A stretch of DNA of 64,000 bases, from contig NC_058496.1 of assembly GCF_020382885.2 (NCBI RefSeq), forward strand, positions 7,804,501-7,868,500, in the 5' to 3' direction. Position 1 is the first letter of the stretch; each line of letters opens with the position of its first letter. Below, one piece after another: positions 25,301 to 37,019 of the stretch. Under the pieces are notes generated by a model that saw only the letters and a program-made list of their open reading frames with translations, did no database searches and was not told the DNA's origin. The stretch comes from Scatophagus argus. Its lineage: Eukaryota; Chordata; Actinopteri; Scatophagidae. The translations under genes were made by a program, and so were the position numbers.

Positions 25301-26984
25301 CCTTTGATTCAAGAGGAAATCCTATGTAAACTGAGCTGGCTATTATGTCCGTTATGTTATGCTAACCATTGATTACTCTGTGCGGATTCCTTCCGCGTTA
25401 GCTAGACGCTAATTAAAAACAATCCAAACAACGACCTACTGCTTCATTCAGCTGTTGCTAGCCGTTTCGTTTTGGCTAGCGCGTGCGTTCCAACCATTAT
25501 AACGTCAACCCACACGAGTAAGGTACAACACTGCTTGCCCGCAACTTGGCTGACTTAGCACCTGATTAGCTAACTAGCCCACTTGGTAGTTTACTCTTCA
25601 GTCTGATAGACAGTGGGACTATAGAGCTAGAGCATTCCCAGTGGCAGCTGCGATTGTGACCTACTCTATTATGGGACACTATGCTCAGGGCTACGACTCT
25701 CAGGAAGTAAACTTCTCCCTTGCTTCATAGAAATAACGTCTCACTGATTTGACCCTTGTATGCGTAAAATCCCAACCATAGTCCAGATTTTTACGACTGT
25801 AAAAACAATGTGCTGCATTCAAAACCTAAATTTCCCAAATTGTGGTTAGTTGAGTTAAACACAAGCATTTGGGCGGTACACGACCTGGGAGACGTAGCTG
25901 AGGGCAACTAAACACAGTTTCAGAAGTCGGAAGGTGAGTTTGATCTATGCACCTTGGTGACACGGCAGGAAAGTACATCTCGCAGATAAGCGACGTTCGT
26001 CGCGAGTCCATGCCAATGCCGTGTATTTACATAAAACAGCAACAACACAATAATTTTTTGTGTTATACAATTAGGGTCAGCCTTGATATAGCATGGATCA
26101 GTACACTTTAAAACTATATTTTCGCAGAACAGCAACAGGCACCACGTAAGCAAGCACAGGTCAATAAAGCAAACAGCTATGAGGTTCCACGTTACATACA
26201 CGTTATCTAATATCATCCGTGATTAACATACTTTAAAACTACCAAATATCGTTTGTATTTCTGTTACATTGTAGTACGCTGGTGGTAAAGTTTCAGATTT
26301 TCACCCCCCCACACCGTTCCTCCAGAAAACGTAAAGGAGCCGATCTCATTTCGAATTTATGGCCATAACAATATACATTTATTCACATTGTTTGTTTTGT
26401 TGATATTTGAAGGACAATGTTGCGTTAAATCTCAATTACTCATCATACTGAATTCACAAAAGTGTGACTGGAAATCACGTTTGTGCAGGAGCTGTACTTT
26501 ATTTTTTAAGTTTAATATGTTTTAACCCCCATGCAAACGCGTTGAATGGTTCCGTCCAGTTGGAACCGACTATGTTTTTCTAAAGGTGACGTTGATTATT
26601 TACAAATTGTGTATCTGGAATGTATTAAGTGAATAAATAGCCAATTACTGTTAAATAAGAATTAAGTTCCGGGGCTTAGAAAATATGTCTTAATAAGATG
26701 ATATTAATTCAATTGCGAGTCACTTGCTGTATAGGACACCCCTGTCATTATTTGGTACTACTGCTCCTGGCACTTCCTTGTTCAAAAGTTTTATTTAGTG
26801 GAAGGCTTGAGGAAAAGTTGGACACTGGTTTGGATATTTCGACGCTGCTGTCGTCAGCTATCAGGGGCATGGCTCATATTTGTCATATGCTTGGCATAAG
26901 TAGCGTGTAGGTATCGGAGTTTTCCATGGCTGTAATTATTGGAAGCTGGCTAACGTTGCAGTGAGCGGCTCCATAAAGAGGAAG
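25301..26984. promoter_or_regulatory. Divergent git2/ankrd13a promoter region
   Basis: Start codons of two opposite-facing genes lie 1.68 kb apart, so this interval should carry both promoters. The parts next to each gene (25380-25560 and 26930-27020) are richer in CpG and GCTAAC/GCTAGC-like motifs than the AT-rich middle. Nothing else was recognised, and the short open frames here are not family members. Confidence 0.55.
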
Positions 26985-29900
26985 ATGTCCACGGCTAACG
27001 TTAGCGAAGACATCAGAGTGAAGTTTCCTCTGCATTCCGCAGTGTGGGAGAATGATTACAGGAAACTGGAAGAACAAATCACGTTACCACAGGTTGGCAA
27101 AACGCTAAATACGATATCTCAAACCTGAGCCTGCAGAACGATGCGTGCTAGCTAAATGAAGCCAGGAGTGAGATGTTAAATCTCCCTAGCCATCCTGTTA
27201 AAGTAGGCCAGTCGTATTGACAGATGCTCCGTAGTGTCACACACACATAACGTGTAAAATATCTATGAGAACATTGCGGTAACGATCAACAGGTTTGGAA
27301 TTGTACTTTAAATAATGTTTAACAGATTGATTGCATGTTTTCAGTTCTTATTTGAAGATGCTAATCAAATTTATTGCATTACTTGAATAGAGTATATAAT
27401 CTGACTATATGTGATAACATAATAACCGCTTTTCGCATTTTTCTGATTAATCTAAACATTATGAGCATATGACTTTTTGTCCTCTATTTTCACGTTGTTT
27501 TCCCAGCAGTTACTCATCACATTTACTACTTTGTATTCTTACAGTACAAATACTATGGTCTAGTCACTAATCAGACTAACTGATAACACAGTGACCTCAG
27601 TACCATGACTCATTTTAGGACCAGACATGATGCTCAGTCTCAGTGTACTACACTTCTGTGTTATTATCAGTGATGACCTAAATTAAATTGTGCTATGATT
27701 CTGTGAGTTACAATATAAGGATCCTCAGTTACAAGTGAAACAATATGACAAGGCCCTGCTCTTTCACTTTCATAGCAGGTTGTCCTGTTGATACTGCAGT
27801 ATTTAATCTAAATGGGTTCATACAGATTAAACATTTATGCATGTTCCACCTTTTAAGGTACAGGGTGAACACGTTTGTGGGCTTTTTCTGTGATTTTCTC
27901 AGAATGACACTGAGGCTGTGGATCCCAGAGGTCGGACGCCTCTGCACCTGGCTGTGTCGCTCGGACACCTTGAGTCAGTTAGAGTCCTTCTTCGACACGG
28001 CGCTGAAGTGACGAAAGAAAATGACAACAATTGGACAGGTTTGTTATAAGACTGGAAGCATAAGAGAAATAATGCTATGATCTTGTGAATGTCTGTTTTA
28101 CTTGTTTTATGCAGAAATGCTTGCTGAGGATTTATAGGTTGTTTGATCACTTATAACACTTCTCACATTATCCTACACATCATCTACTTTTAACGGGCTT
28201 TATTTGGGAAACTGCATATCCGCTCTTCTGACTGCAGTAAAACAGTTTCGCTTTCCTCAGTTATTATGGTCATTGTTGGTTTTTTTAATGGATAGCTGCT
28301 CTTCCTAGGAATATGCTGTTACCTTAAAAGGTTTAGTGGTTTGTTCATACTCGTCTGCCTCTGTGTAGTGCTGCAGGAGGCAGTCAGCACCGGAGATCCA
28401 GAGATGGTTCAGTTAGTGCTTCAGCGCAGAGACTACCTCAAAGCCTCCACTGCTCTGGGAGGAGTGCCTGAGCTGCTGTCAAAGATACGAGAGGTTTGGC
28501 TTTCTCACTGTCTTGTAATCCATGTGCACGTGACCCTGGAAGCATTTACTTTCAACAGAATTAACTGCTCTCTCTATCTTTTCATCTACAGTCTCCAGAC
28601 TTCTATATGGAAATGAAGTGGGAGTTCACCAGTTGGAGTAAGTTCCATTTCATGGGTGGAAATTAGGACTGAAAAAATAATTGAAACTGCAGTATGGTCA
28701 AGTGAAAGCCCTTCTGCAGTTGTTACTCGTATTACAATTCCAATATCTGTAAAAGTAGCTGCTGTATGGCTTTGTTTTGTTTATTTCTTTTTGCTTATTT
28801 TTCTGTCCTAATGGATACATGCCATAATAGTGAAGTAGTGTGTTCACGGTAACCTGTTCATTTTGTACAGACTGGTTATCTTCAATTGAGTATGCAAAAG
28901 AAGAAGGTCTCTGCAAATATTTACAAATGCTCTACTCTGGAAAGTCCATGATCTTGCCAGCCAAGAGGTTTCATGAGGTCATACAGGAAAAACCACATAC
29001 CTGGGCCTTGGTAGTTTAAGCATTTGTTTTGTTTCTGTAATGAGCCACATTGTTGTTCCATTGTGTGACATTCACATGCTGTTACTTCACAGTCCCTCTT
29101 CTGTCACGGGTTTGTCCAAGTGATGTTTGTCGCATTTGGAAAAGTGGCGCCAGCCTGCGAGTGGATGCCACTCTTCTAGGCTTTGAAAACATGACCTGGA
29201 TCAGAGGTCGTAGAAGCTACATCTTCAGAGGAGATGGTGTGTGTTTTGATTCTCGTACAGAAACAAACGTTTTCTGAGTGCTGCCTATGATCTGTGCTAA
29301 TTCTGTAAAAACGATTTAAGTCTGTTCGTGACTGTATTTTTATAGATGCATGTGCAGAGTTGATGGAGGTGAACCACGATGATGAAGTAGTGGACACTGA
29401 ACGCTTCAACATATCCCAAGAAATGGAGGATGTCACACTGGAGTCGATGCAGCCAGCTGAACAGGAAGTTGCCAAAAGGTTGACTACTCCTATTGTCAAC
29501 ACGTACTTGGACACCAAGCATATTGCTTTTGAAAGGCAAGTGTTACATCTTTTTCTGTCGTCCTCTTTCTCAGCATAGATGTTTCCAGGGTCAAACTCAC
29601 ACCTGATTGTCTGTAATGAAACATTTATTCTTCATTCATTAACAGGTTGCTTACAGCGTCTCATATCCGTGTTGCATTGTTGTATTCTCTGTATAATAGA
29701 AGCCATTCCAAACTGAAGACTGTAATGATGCTTCTGGTTTTTGTTTTCACAGGATCAAGTCTGGGATTTGGGGCTGGAGAAGTGACAAAACTGAAGTGAT
29801 CAATGGATTTGAAGCAAAGGTTTGCAGAAGTTATACATTTTCTTCTTTTATAACTAAAGTGTAGTGCTACGGAAAACTGTGGAACCCATTTATGATAGAA

Positions 29901-31716
29901 TGTGACTTTAGGTTCTGTTTTTCTTTCTTAGGTTTTCAGTGTGAACAATGTAAATGTGGTTATCAGGACAAGGACAGAACATCTTACAGATGAGGAGAAA
30001 GCCAGGATAAAAAGTAGGTATACAGTCTGCTTCACATTTTACTTTTCTGTCCTTCAGTATGTAATTCATGGACTTCATGTGTTCACAGGTGAAAGGAACA
30101 TCCTGGAGTCCCTGCTTGGGACTGTTGAGCAGCACATAAGTGCACAAGGGGTGAGATATGCAGTCAGTTATCACATAAAAATGTATTTTGTTCCAATCTG
30201 GCAGCTGATTTGATTCTCAAATTTAAAGGACCTGACTCTGGAGTATGCGACTGCCACCAATCCCACTGCCATCACTCCGGAGGAATATTTTGATCCTGAC
30301 TTTGACCTGGGCAACAGAGACATCGGCCGACCCATTGAACTGAGCGTTCGAACACAGAAGTATGGAATGTATCTTTACGGCTGTGAATTCCTCATAGCTG
30401 CGTGTTATCTATATCACGAAATTCAGTTGTGTGCACCTTTGAATAGCCTTCAATCTTATCTCCCCCAGGTTCAAAGGTACATTGTGGATGAGCGAGGAAC
30501 ATCCTCTGTCCCTTGTGGAGCAGGTGACCCCGATTATCGACCTGATGGCTCGGACCAGTTCCCATTTTGCACGCCTACGAGACTTCGTAACTCTGAAATT
30601 TCCTCCGGGATTTCCTGTAAAAATAGGTACATGGCATTCCTACGGAGCTTTATAGAAGTTGCACTTTAAAGAAGCACATAAAGCTATAGTCTCGTTCTCC
30701 CTTTAATCTGTTTTTACATCTAATCTTGTGCCGTCCTGTCATGCAGAGATCCCCCTGTTTCATGTTCTGAATGCCAGGATTACATTTGGTAACGTCAATA
30801 AATGCAGTACTGAAGAGGAGGCGCAACCAACGCCAGCAGCCACACCGACGTCCTCCGGAGAAGACGAGGAAGCTGCAGGTAGGAATCCAGACAGTTCAGC
30901 CACTAAATCTAACTGTATATCAAAGTTAGTCACACGTCTGTGATTCCTAATCCGCTTTTCCTTTGGTTTTCGTTTGTCCAGCACTGCCTCCGTTTCAGGT
31001 GTGTCCTTCAGTGTTTGAGGTGCCTGCCAGCTACCATCGGCGAGGAGGCAGCCGACACACACCCATGTCTAACAACGACGAGGAGCTCTTGCAGTACGCC
31101 ATCCATCAGAGTCTCCTGGAGTCTCGCAGGGTCCCAGACCAGGTCAGAGCATTCATCACTTGATCAGCTCCGTACACAGACCTGTTCGCATCATTTTCCT
31201 CATGCTCTCCTTGATTTTGTAAGAATGATTCCTGATGTTTGTGTTTATAGGAGGGGATTTGGGATGATGCTGATGGGGAACTCCCTGATGTAATGACAAG
31301 GAGCCAGAGTGACAGGTAGGTTGCTGGTATAGAAATTACAGTTACATTTGGTTAAGAGAACGTTAAGAGTCCTTGCTGCTTGCTTTGTCCTATGGGGATT
31401 TAGATGATGCCATGTGTCTGTTTGCTGTCTTGTATGTGGCAGTAAAGCCCACAGAGGGGGGAAAAAAAAAAACAAAAAACACTGTGTCTCACTTTCCCCC
31501 TGTCTATGTCACTCTAGGAGTATCCCAGAGGGGGTGCTAGTGGAATACGGAGACACCTCCAGCCCTGCCAGCTCCGCTTCTGCCTCTAGCCCCGACACAG
31601 ATCTCCGCCTGGCTATGGAGCTCTCTGCGCAAGCTCAAGCGGAAGAAGAGAGGATAAGGAAGCAGGAGGAAGAGGAGCTGGAGAGGATATTGCAGCTATC
31701 GCTCACTGAGAAGTAA
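26985..31716 (+). CDS. ankrd13a: Ankyrin repeat domain-containing protein 13A (complete, 15 coding exons)
   Basis: Exons are 26985-27092, 27903-28038, 28369-28493, 28592-28637, 29093-29236, 29346-29535, 29753-29819, 29932-30013, 30089-30150, 30229-30359, 30469-30626, 30747-30878, 30982-31142, 31251-31315 and 31518-31716. They yield 601 residues; human has about 590. Ankyrin repeats lie at about 40-110 ([16 protein letters not shown]), then the GPCR-chaperone-like ANKRD13 core at about 125-440, with hallmark segments [23 protein letters not shown] and [15 protein letters not shown]. Ubiquitin-interacting motifs are at about 493-508, 561-576 and 587-601. In mammals the protein binds Lys63-linked ubiquitin on internalised receptors such as EGFR at the plasma membrane and endosomes. 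Intron 6 needs a GC donor. The mammalian second UIM is not visible. The start has A at -3. Confidence 0.96.
29536..29752 (+). other. GC-AG intron of ankrd13a
   Basis: The exon ends GAAAG and the intron begins GCAAGT, the exact consensus for the rare GC donor class. Using the nearest GT (GTGTTA, four bases on) would put the next exon out of frame, while the GC donor joins as [10 protein letters not shown], matching the family. The acceptor is TTTTCACAG. Confidence 0.85.
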
Positions 31717-33490
31717 ACAGGAATAAGAGGGAATAACAATAATAATACAACTTTTCCAGATCCACAGGCAACCACCACACCTCAGTCCTCCTTCCCAACC
31801 ACTGTAGTCATCTATGCAACCGCAGATTTCTTTCTGTAACAGATCATTCTTCCACAGGCAATATCAGACTCTCAGTATCCAATATTTTCCAAAAGGTATT
31901 TTTGGTAAGAGCATACTTCTTTATATATTTCTATTTCAGCATAGTGTGTCTCCATCCTCAAACTTAATAATGGACTCTTTTAGATACGTTTGGATCAGTT
32001 CTTCTTCTTCTTTTTATTTATTTTTTTTTCTTTCCAAATCAGAATCACAGCTGCAACCCACACGCGTTGATCGTACTGTCGTCCGCTGTGGCGTCACATT
32101 GGTGTAATAAGGTTCTATGAATAGAAATGTTTGACCACTTAAGGTGACTTCACGTAGTGCTGACACTCAAATGTGGCTCTTAAGGTCCAGAGCACTCTGT
32201 GTTGTTGTTTTTTTTTTTTTTATCGCTTCAGTCCCTGATTTTTTTGAAAGCTAGACACAGCAAAGCATAATTGAAAACTATAAGCACTGTGGACTTAAGG
32301 GGATCGATTTGAGTGTTTTCACTGTGAAGTCGTCCTACAGAGTCACTTTGTTGAGGACCGTGGGCTCACAGAATAACAAAAATCTCAGGGTTCCAATTAC
32401 ACACATTTTCCATTCGCTTTGGAATTAATTTTTAATCAGTTGTAAAACTATCGAAAATTGTAGGTTGGTAAACGGTTCTTTGGTGCGAAATGGTAGCAGT
32501 CATGCATATCACTCATATCGATAGTAATTCAGAAAGATGGGCTCATTGAGTCAAAAGGTGATTAGTAAATGCATTTTCTTGTCCTTTGCGAACTCCGATG
32601 GATAAACAAAAACATGTTGTTGTCAGACAAACTTCAAAACGGCTGCATGGCAACGTAACATCTGCAAAAAGCATGGATGTTTAACTTTCCTGGCCTAACT
32701 TTTTTTTTTCTTATCTGAGCATTTTCACACATTTGATGGTGAGAAAGGACATAATTTTGTTAACCGTCACTGAGCAACTTTGAGAATTATCACCTCAGTT
32801 CAAAAATGCAATAGCAGAGACCAGTCTGTCTGTGGATTTACAGCCGCCATGCAGTTAGGAAGCAGCCACGCAACCGGCGCTACCAAGATTATTCAGATTC
32901 CTAAAGGCAGTCCGTTTGCCTTTTGTAGCCATGAACAACTCAAGACCTCTGAAGAAAAGACAGCACAGACTCAAAGATCACGCATGCCCGCCATACGTAG
33001 GATTAGTTTCTTCAGCATGTGCCAAGGGATTGCCTTGCTCTGACAACACTTTGTCTGGGTGACAGGTGGTGACAAATTTATGTGGTGCCAGATTTTTTTT
33101 TTTTTTTTTTTTTAAAGAATTTTGTAACTTAAAAACAAGATAAAGAAGTTTCACTTGTACTAAGGTGATTCTGAGTTACAAGCGTTAACCACTATAGTTG
33201 ATTTAGGTGACAGCCAACCACTTATCAAAGGCCTCCCTGCGCCACTGCGTCTGACTTTCAGGGGTTTCAGCAAACAAACTAGACTAATAATTAGAACGAC
33301 CGAGTTTCAGTGGACATTACAAAAAAAAAAGAAAAAAAAAGGCTTGCTTTGGTTGAATTAATGCAGATCTTTGTAATGCACCGTTCCAGCTGCAGAGGGT
33401 TTTTTTTAATGTTAAGATTTTAAGAAAACGTGTCAGTTTCAAAATGTTGTTTCTAAAATAAAAGCACTTTATTTCCATGAGGATTGAAAG
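31717..33490 (+). other. ankrd13a 3' UTR
   Basis: About 1.75 kb of AT-rich sequence follows the stop codon, with T runs (for example 33093-33113) and no coding signal. An AATAAA at 33457-33462 is the best end candidate. Confidence 0.5.
33457..33462 (+). terminator. Candidate polyadenylation signal for ankrd13a
   Basis: AATAAA in the context CTAAAATAAAAGC, 1.74 kb after the ankrd13a stop. It is chosen by position, as the last strong signal before the opposite-strand gene. Confidence 0.45.
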
Positions 33491-34663
33491 TGACTTTGTT
33501 CATGTGCTTAAATTCAAAGGAGACAACCTCTTGTACTTCATTTAACGAGTTCCACATTGAAGACTTTGTCGGGTCAAGTGTTGATCTCCTGAGGACAACT
33601 TAGGGCTTAAAGGGTTTGTCTGCTGTGAACAGATTTTATGTTTGGCTAAATGTGGTCATAGTCATTCCAGTCCTAACATCTGCACTGTGGATGTAGCACA
33701 CAATCAAAGTATAGTATAGTGCTGGACAATTGGCTTGTGCAGAAAAGATTTCAGGTCATTTGCAGAGCTCCTCTGTCAGGAAATCAAGCACAAAGCGAGA
33801 AGTCTTCCATGTTTTCCTGACCAGTCGATCACAGAACAAATTTATGATTAAAAAGGTCAATTGAGCGGATTTTCAGTCATTTTTTGGTATTTCATCTGCA
33901 TAGGCACCGTAATCAACATGAGGTCCGTTATGAAGAAATGAAGTCTCACACTTTGTAATCCCACGTGTTTAATGTACACAGGACTCCATGGTTATTATCA
34001 AATTGCTCAAATTTTAAAAAAGGACAAAAACATCACCTTAAATGCAAACAAAATGTACCTATTTACATTATTTCCTTTAGATTCCAAGTCATTATATGAC
34101 ACACAATCAAATAAATAAAAAACAAAAGAGATTGTAGTTTATTTCAGAAAAACATTATGAGCAGATTTCTACAAAACTTGAGGAAAAGATCTGTGCAAAC
34201 TGGTTTTAACTGAGTCAAGCAGCTCTTACTTTTTAATCCCAATCAAATGTATTTGATAGTTGCAGGCCTTCAGGTTTATTTCCCTCCTGAATTGCCAGCA
34301 ACACAATCAAATGGTCTTAAAAGCAAACAAAAATATACCCAAATACAGCATTTCCTTAATCCAAATAAATAACAAAAATCAAATAAAAACACGTGTAATA
34401 TGTCCCCCCTGTTTATTTAAACTAAATAAAAAAAATGCATAGATGTAATCCCATCCAAACATACAACAATTATTAAATGGCCTGCTTTTAGGACCAATGA
34501 AATCCCAGTTAATCAATAACCGTGCAGTCTGGGTGCAGAGCTCGGTTCTCCTCTGAGTCTGGACCCGTCAGGAGCGCCTTGTGGTACCGGGGCTGAGCTG
34601 CTCGGTACTCGGTGCAGGTTTGTCTCTCGGTCCTCGTATCCTCTCCAGGTTTACGGGACGAGC
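33491..34663 (-). other. Probable 3' UTR of the c12orf76-like gene and flank
   Basis: The sequence is AT-rich, with several minus-strand AATAAA candidates (plus-strand TTTATT at 34138-34143, 34275-34280 and 34412-34417). A 50-base stretch near 34038-34090 resembles one near 34315-34363, suggesting an old local duplication. No coding exon was seen. Confidence 0.4.
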
Positions 34664-35119
34664 TCACCGACGAGCCAGCGGTTTGTAGACACACACAGCC
34701 ATGATAATCATTAGCAGCAGCAGGACTCCGAGGACGCTGCCGAGCGTGACTGTGGGGACAAAAACACAGAGCTGCGGATCACAGCCTGCACGCACACAGG
34801 CTGTCTAAGATGACCGGTTCACCGCCATTACGGGCTTTAATTCTCCGGTTTAATCAGCAAGTAGCTGCACCTCTAATAAAGATTAAATTTAGACGATTTA
34901 GTGAGTGTTCACCCCCCTCCAGGAGCCTGTTTGGTCGGCATCACCACCCGCACTAGGGATAGGCCTCATGTTAGTTTCTACAGTCCAACATCAAGTCTTA
35001 CCTAAATTCTGCTTCTCTAAGACCACATAAGCTCTCTCGGTCAGTCTGGAGTCCTCGGCTTGTCCGCTAACTAACACACTGAAACACATGATTAGAGCCT
35101 GGGGGACGGGATGCAGCAT
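34664..35119 (-). CDS. c12orf76: Small single-pass membrane protein, probable C12orf76 homologue (2 exons, 67 residues)
   Basis: Exons 35002-35119 and 34664-34749 join in phase (G|TC) to a 67-residue protein. Residues 1-21 look like a signal peptide (hydrophobic core IMCFSVLVSG, ending near GQA|ED). A short luminal or extracellular segment follows with AYVVLEKQNLV. Then comes one transmembrane helix (about 43-60) and a short basic tail ending YKPLARR. I recognise the tail and the AYVVLxxQNLV segment as similar to the uncharacterised human C12orf76 protein. The position directly after ankrd13a is the human order. The function is unknown in any species I know of. The ATG has A at -3. Confidence that it is a gene is good; the symbol rests on synteny plus short similarity. 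Confidence 0.65.
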
Positions 35120-36999
35120 CTTCGCGGTGGAGGCTGGAGGAGGAGGAGGAGGAGGATGGTGGTGGTGATGGGAATAAGAGTGAGGCGTTTCTTCTTCCGC
35201 TGTAGAATCTGGGTCCTAAAGCCGTTGGGTTATTGTACCGTCTCTGAACCGATTGATCGATTAATCGATCTGTCATTTGAAAGAAAGTTAACTGGTGGCT
35301 TTTGCGATTAGAGATGCATGCAGTTTTATTTTACTTATTTTATTTTATGGGTCAGTGGTTCCCTGGAGAGAACTGTGTGGTTAAGTGCTAGAAAATGTTT
35401 CTTTTCTTGAAGTAAATATAAGAGAATATTTATTTATTGAGGTTATTGTGGGATTTTTTTTCTTCAGACCTATAAATGCTTTTTTGTTTGTTTGTTTGTT
35501 TTTGCCTCTCCAGCTGGAATTAATTAGCAACTGGACAAGAGTTACACCATAGAACCAAGCTATATTATTTCCTGGAAACTTCCTGGGAAGGCATCTGTAA
35601 AATAAACCGTTAAGAATTGTTTTGAGAAGAAGGATCAGGCATTCACTGGTTCTGACTGTTTCTCAGATGTGAGTCTTTGCTGCTTTTCTAATCTCATTAT
35701 GACAGCTACATTTATGTCGGTGGTTGAGGCTGCTGGTCGGACAAAATAAGCAGTATGAAGGAGTCAGCTTTGGCTCTGGAAAGCTGTGTTTGTGGCTACA
35801 TGTTATGAGTCAAATCACGTCCGTGGTCATGTGGTGCATACAGCCGATTGTTAGTTGTGATTAATCTACAGATTATGTTCTCATTTGACGGTTTATTTGA
35901 TTAGTCTATAAAATTTCCGGACATAGGAAAACATCACAGGTTCTCTTGTTTTGCTTGTTGAGAATCCGAGGAAGAAAATGGGAGTATTCACATTTGTGAT
36001 TCATCAACCAGTGAATTTCTTTAATTTTTTTTTTTTTTTTGTGACTGCATCGGAGTGCTGCAGTTTTCAGGCATTTCCAGGTAGTTTGACTGAGGAAATA
36101 TAAAGTGTATGAACCCTCTTCGCTTACTGGTAACCATCAAACCAGTGTGACACCTCCATCACATTTCCCATTTCTGAAATGTCAAAGAGCAATGAAGAAT
36201 ATATCTAAAGGTCAAGCTCCTCGGGGTTATATTCTTATATAATTACTCTGCATGACTGATGTATATGGCCTTTACCTTCATCCTCTATAGAACTTAAGTG
36301 TGCACCCCATTACAAACACTTATTGCTCTTAATTATGTGCCAGAGAAGCTTAATGAGCGTTAGGAAATGTCACTCACGGTGGCCTGAAATTAAAACTGGA
36401 AGCTTCCTGGATAAATTCATCACAACAAGAAAACATTTCATTACGGCATGAACTCAGGGGTCCTGTTTTAATAGGTGATCTGGAGACATTTGAACGGAGA
36501 TAAACACATGATGTTGCTTTCTCAGATATGATGCTATGATGTCTTTTTAGTTATAAAGTTATTATGAGCAGGATTCTGTGGACTGCCATCATTCTCAGCT
36601 GTGCCTGTTGATTAATGGCAGCAGATGCAGGAGAGTGTATGTGTCATTTAATTATGTCATGTCACACAATTAGTCGTCTGTGTTCAGTAGACTTGTTAAC
36701 ACATCAGTAACTGGAATGATCAGTTGACTGAAAATGTCTAACAAGTCTCATATGAACAGTTTGAGTTCTGTGGTTTTAGTGCAAACTGAAGCAAGGAGGC
36801 AGGTGTGAATAATAATATTGTACCAAAGTGAAATGTGGCTCTAAGACAATAGTTAATTTACCATCTTCCTAACCAGCTGATGACAAAGAGTTCGCTTCTC
36901 AGACTCAGCCTTCCTCCCTGCCTCTCTGGTGATGTTGTTTCCTTCCACGGCTCATGCACAATGACAATATCATTTTAAAACACTTTTAAAACATTTTTA

Positions 37000-37019
37000 A
37001 AATACTTTTAAAAGTATTT
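37000..37019. repeat. Perfect 20-bp AT-rich palindrome
   Basis: AAATACTTTTAAAAGTATTT is identical to its reverse complement, preceded by three looser TTTTAAAA blocks from 36973. It may form a small cruciform or may just be low-complexity sequence. Confidence 0.7.

Noticed and set aside
35067-35276. Minus-strand 69-residue frame overlapping the c12orf76-like first exon
   Set aside because: Its Ser-rich middle is a TCC repeat in the probable 5' UTR, and it is out of frame with the signal-peptide/transmembrane protein that joins properly to the second exon.
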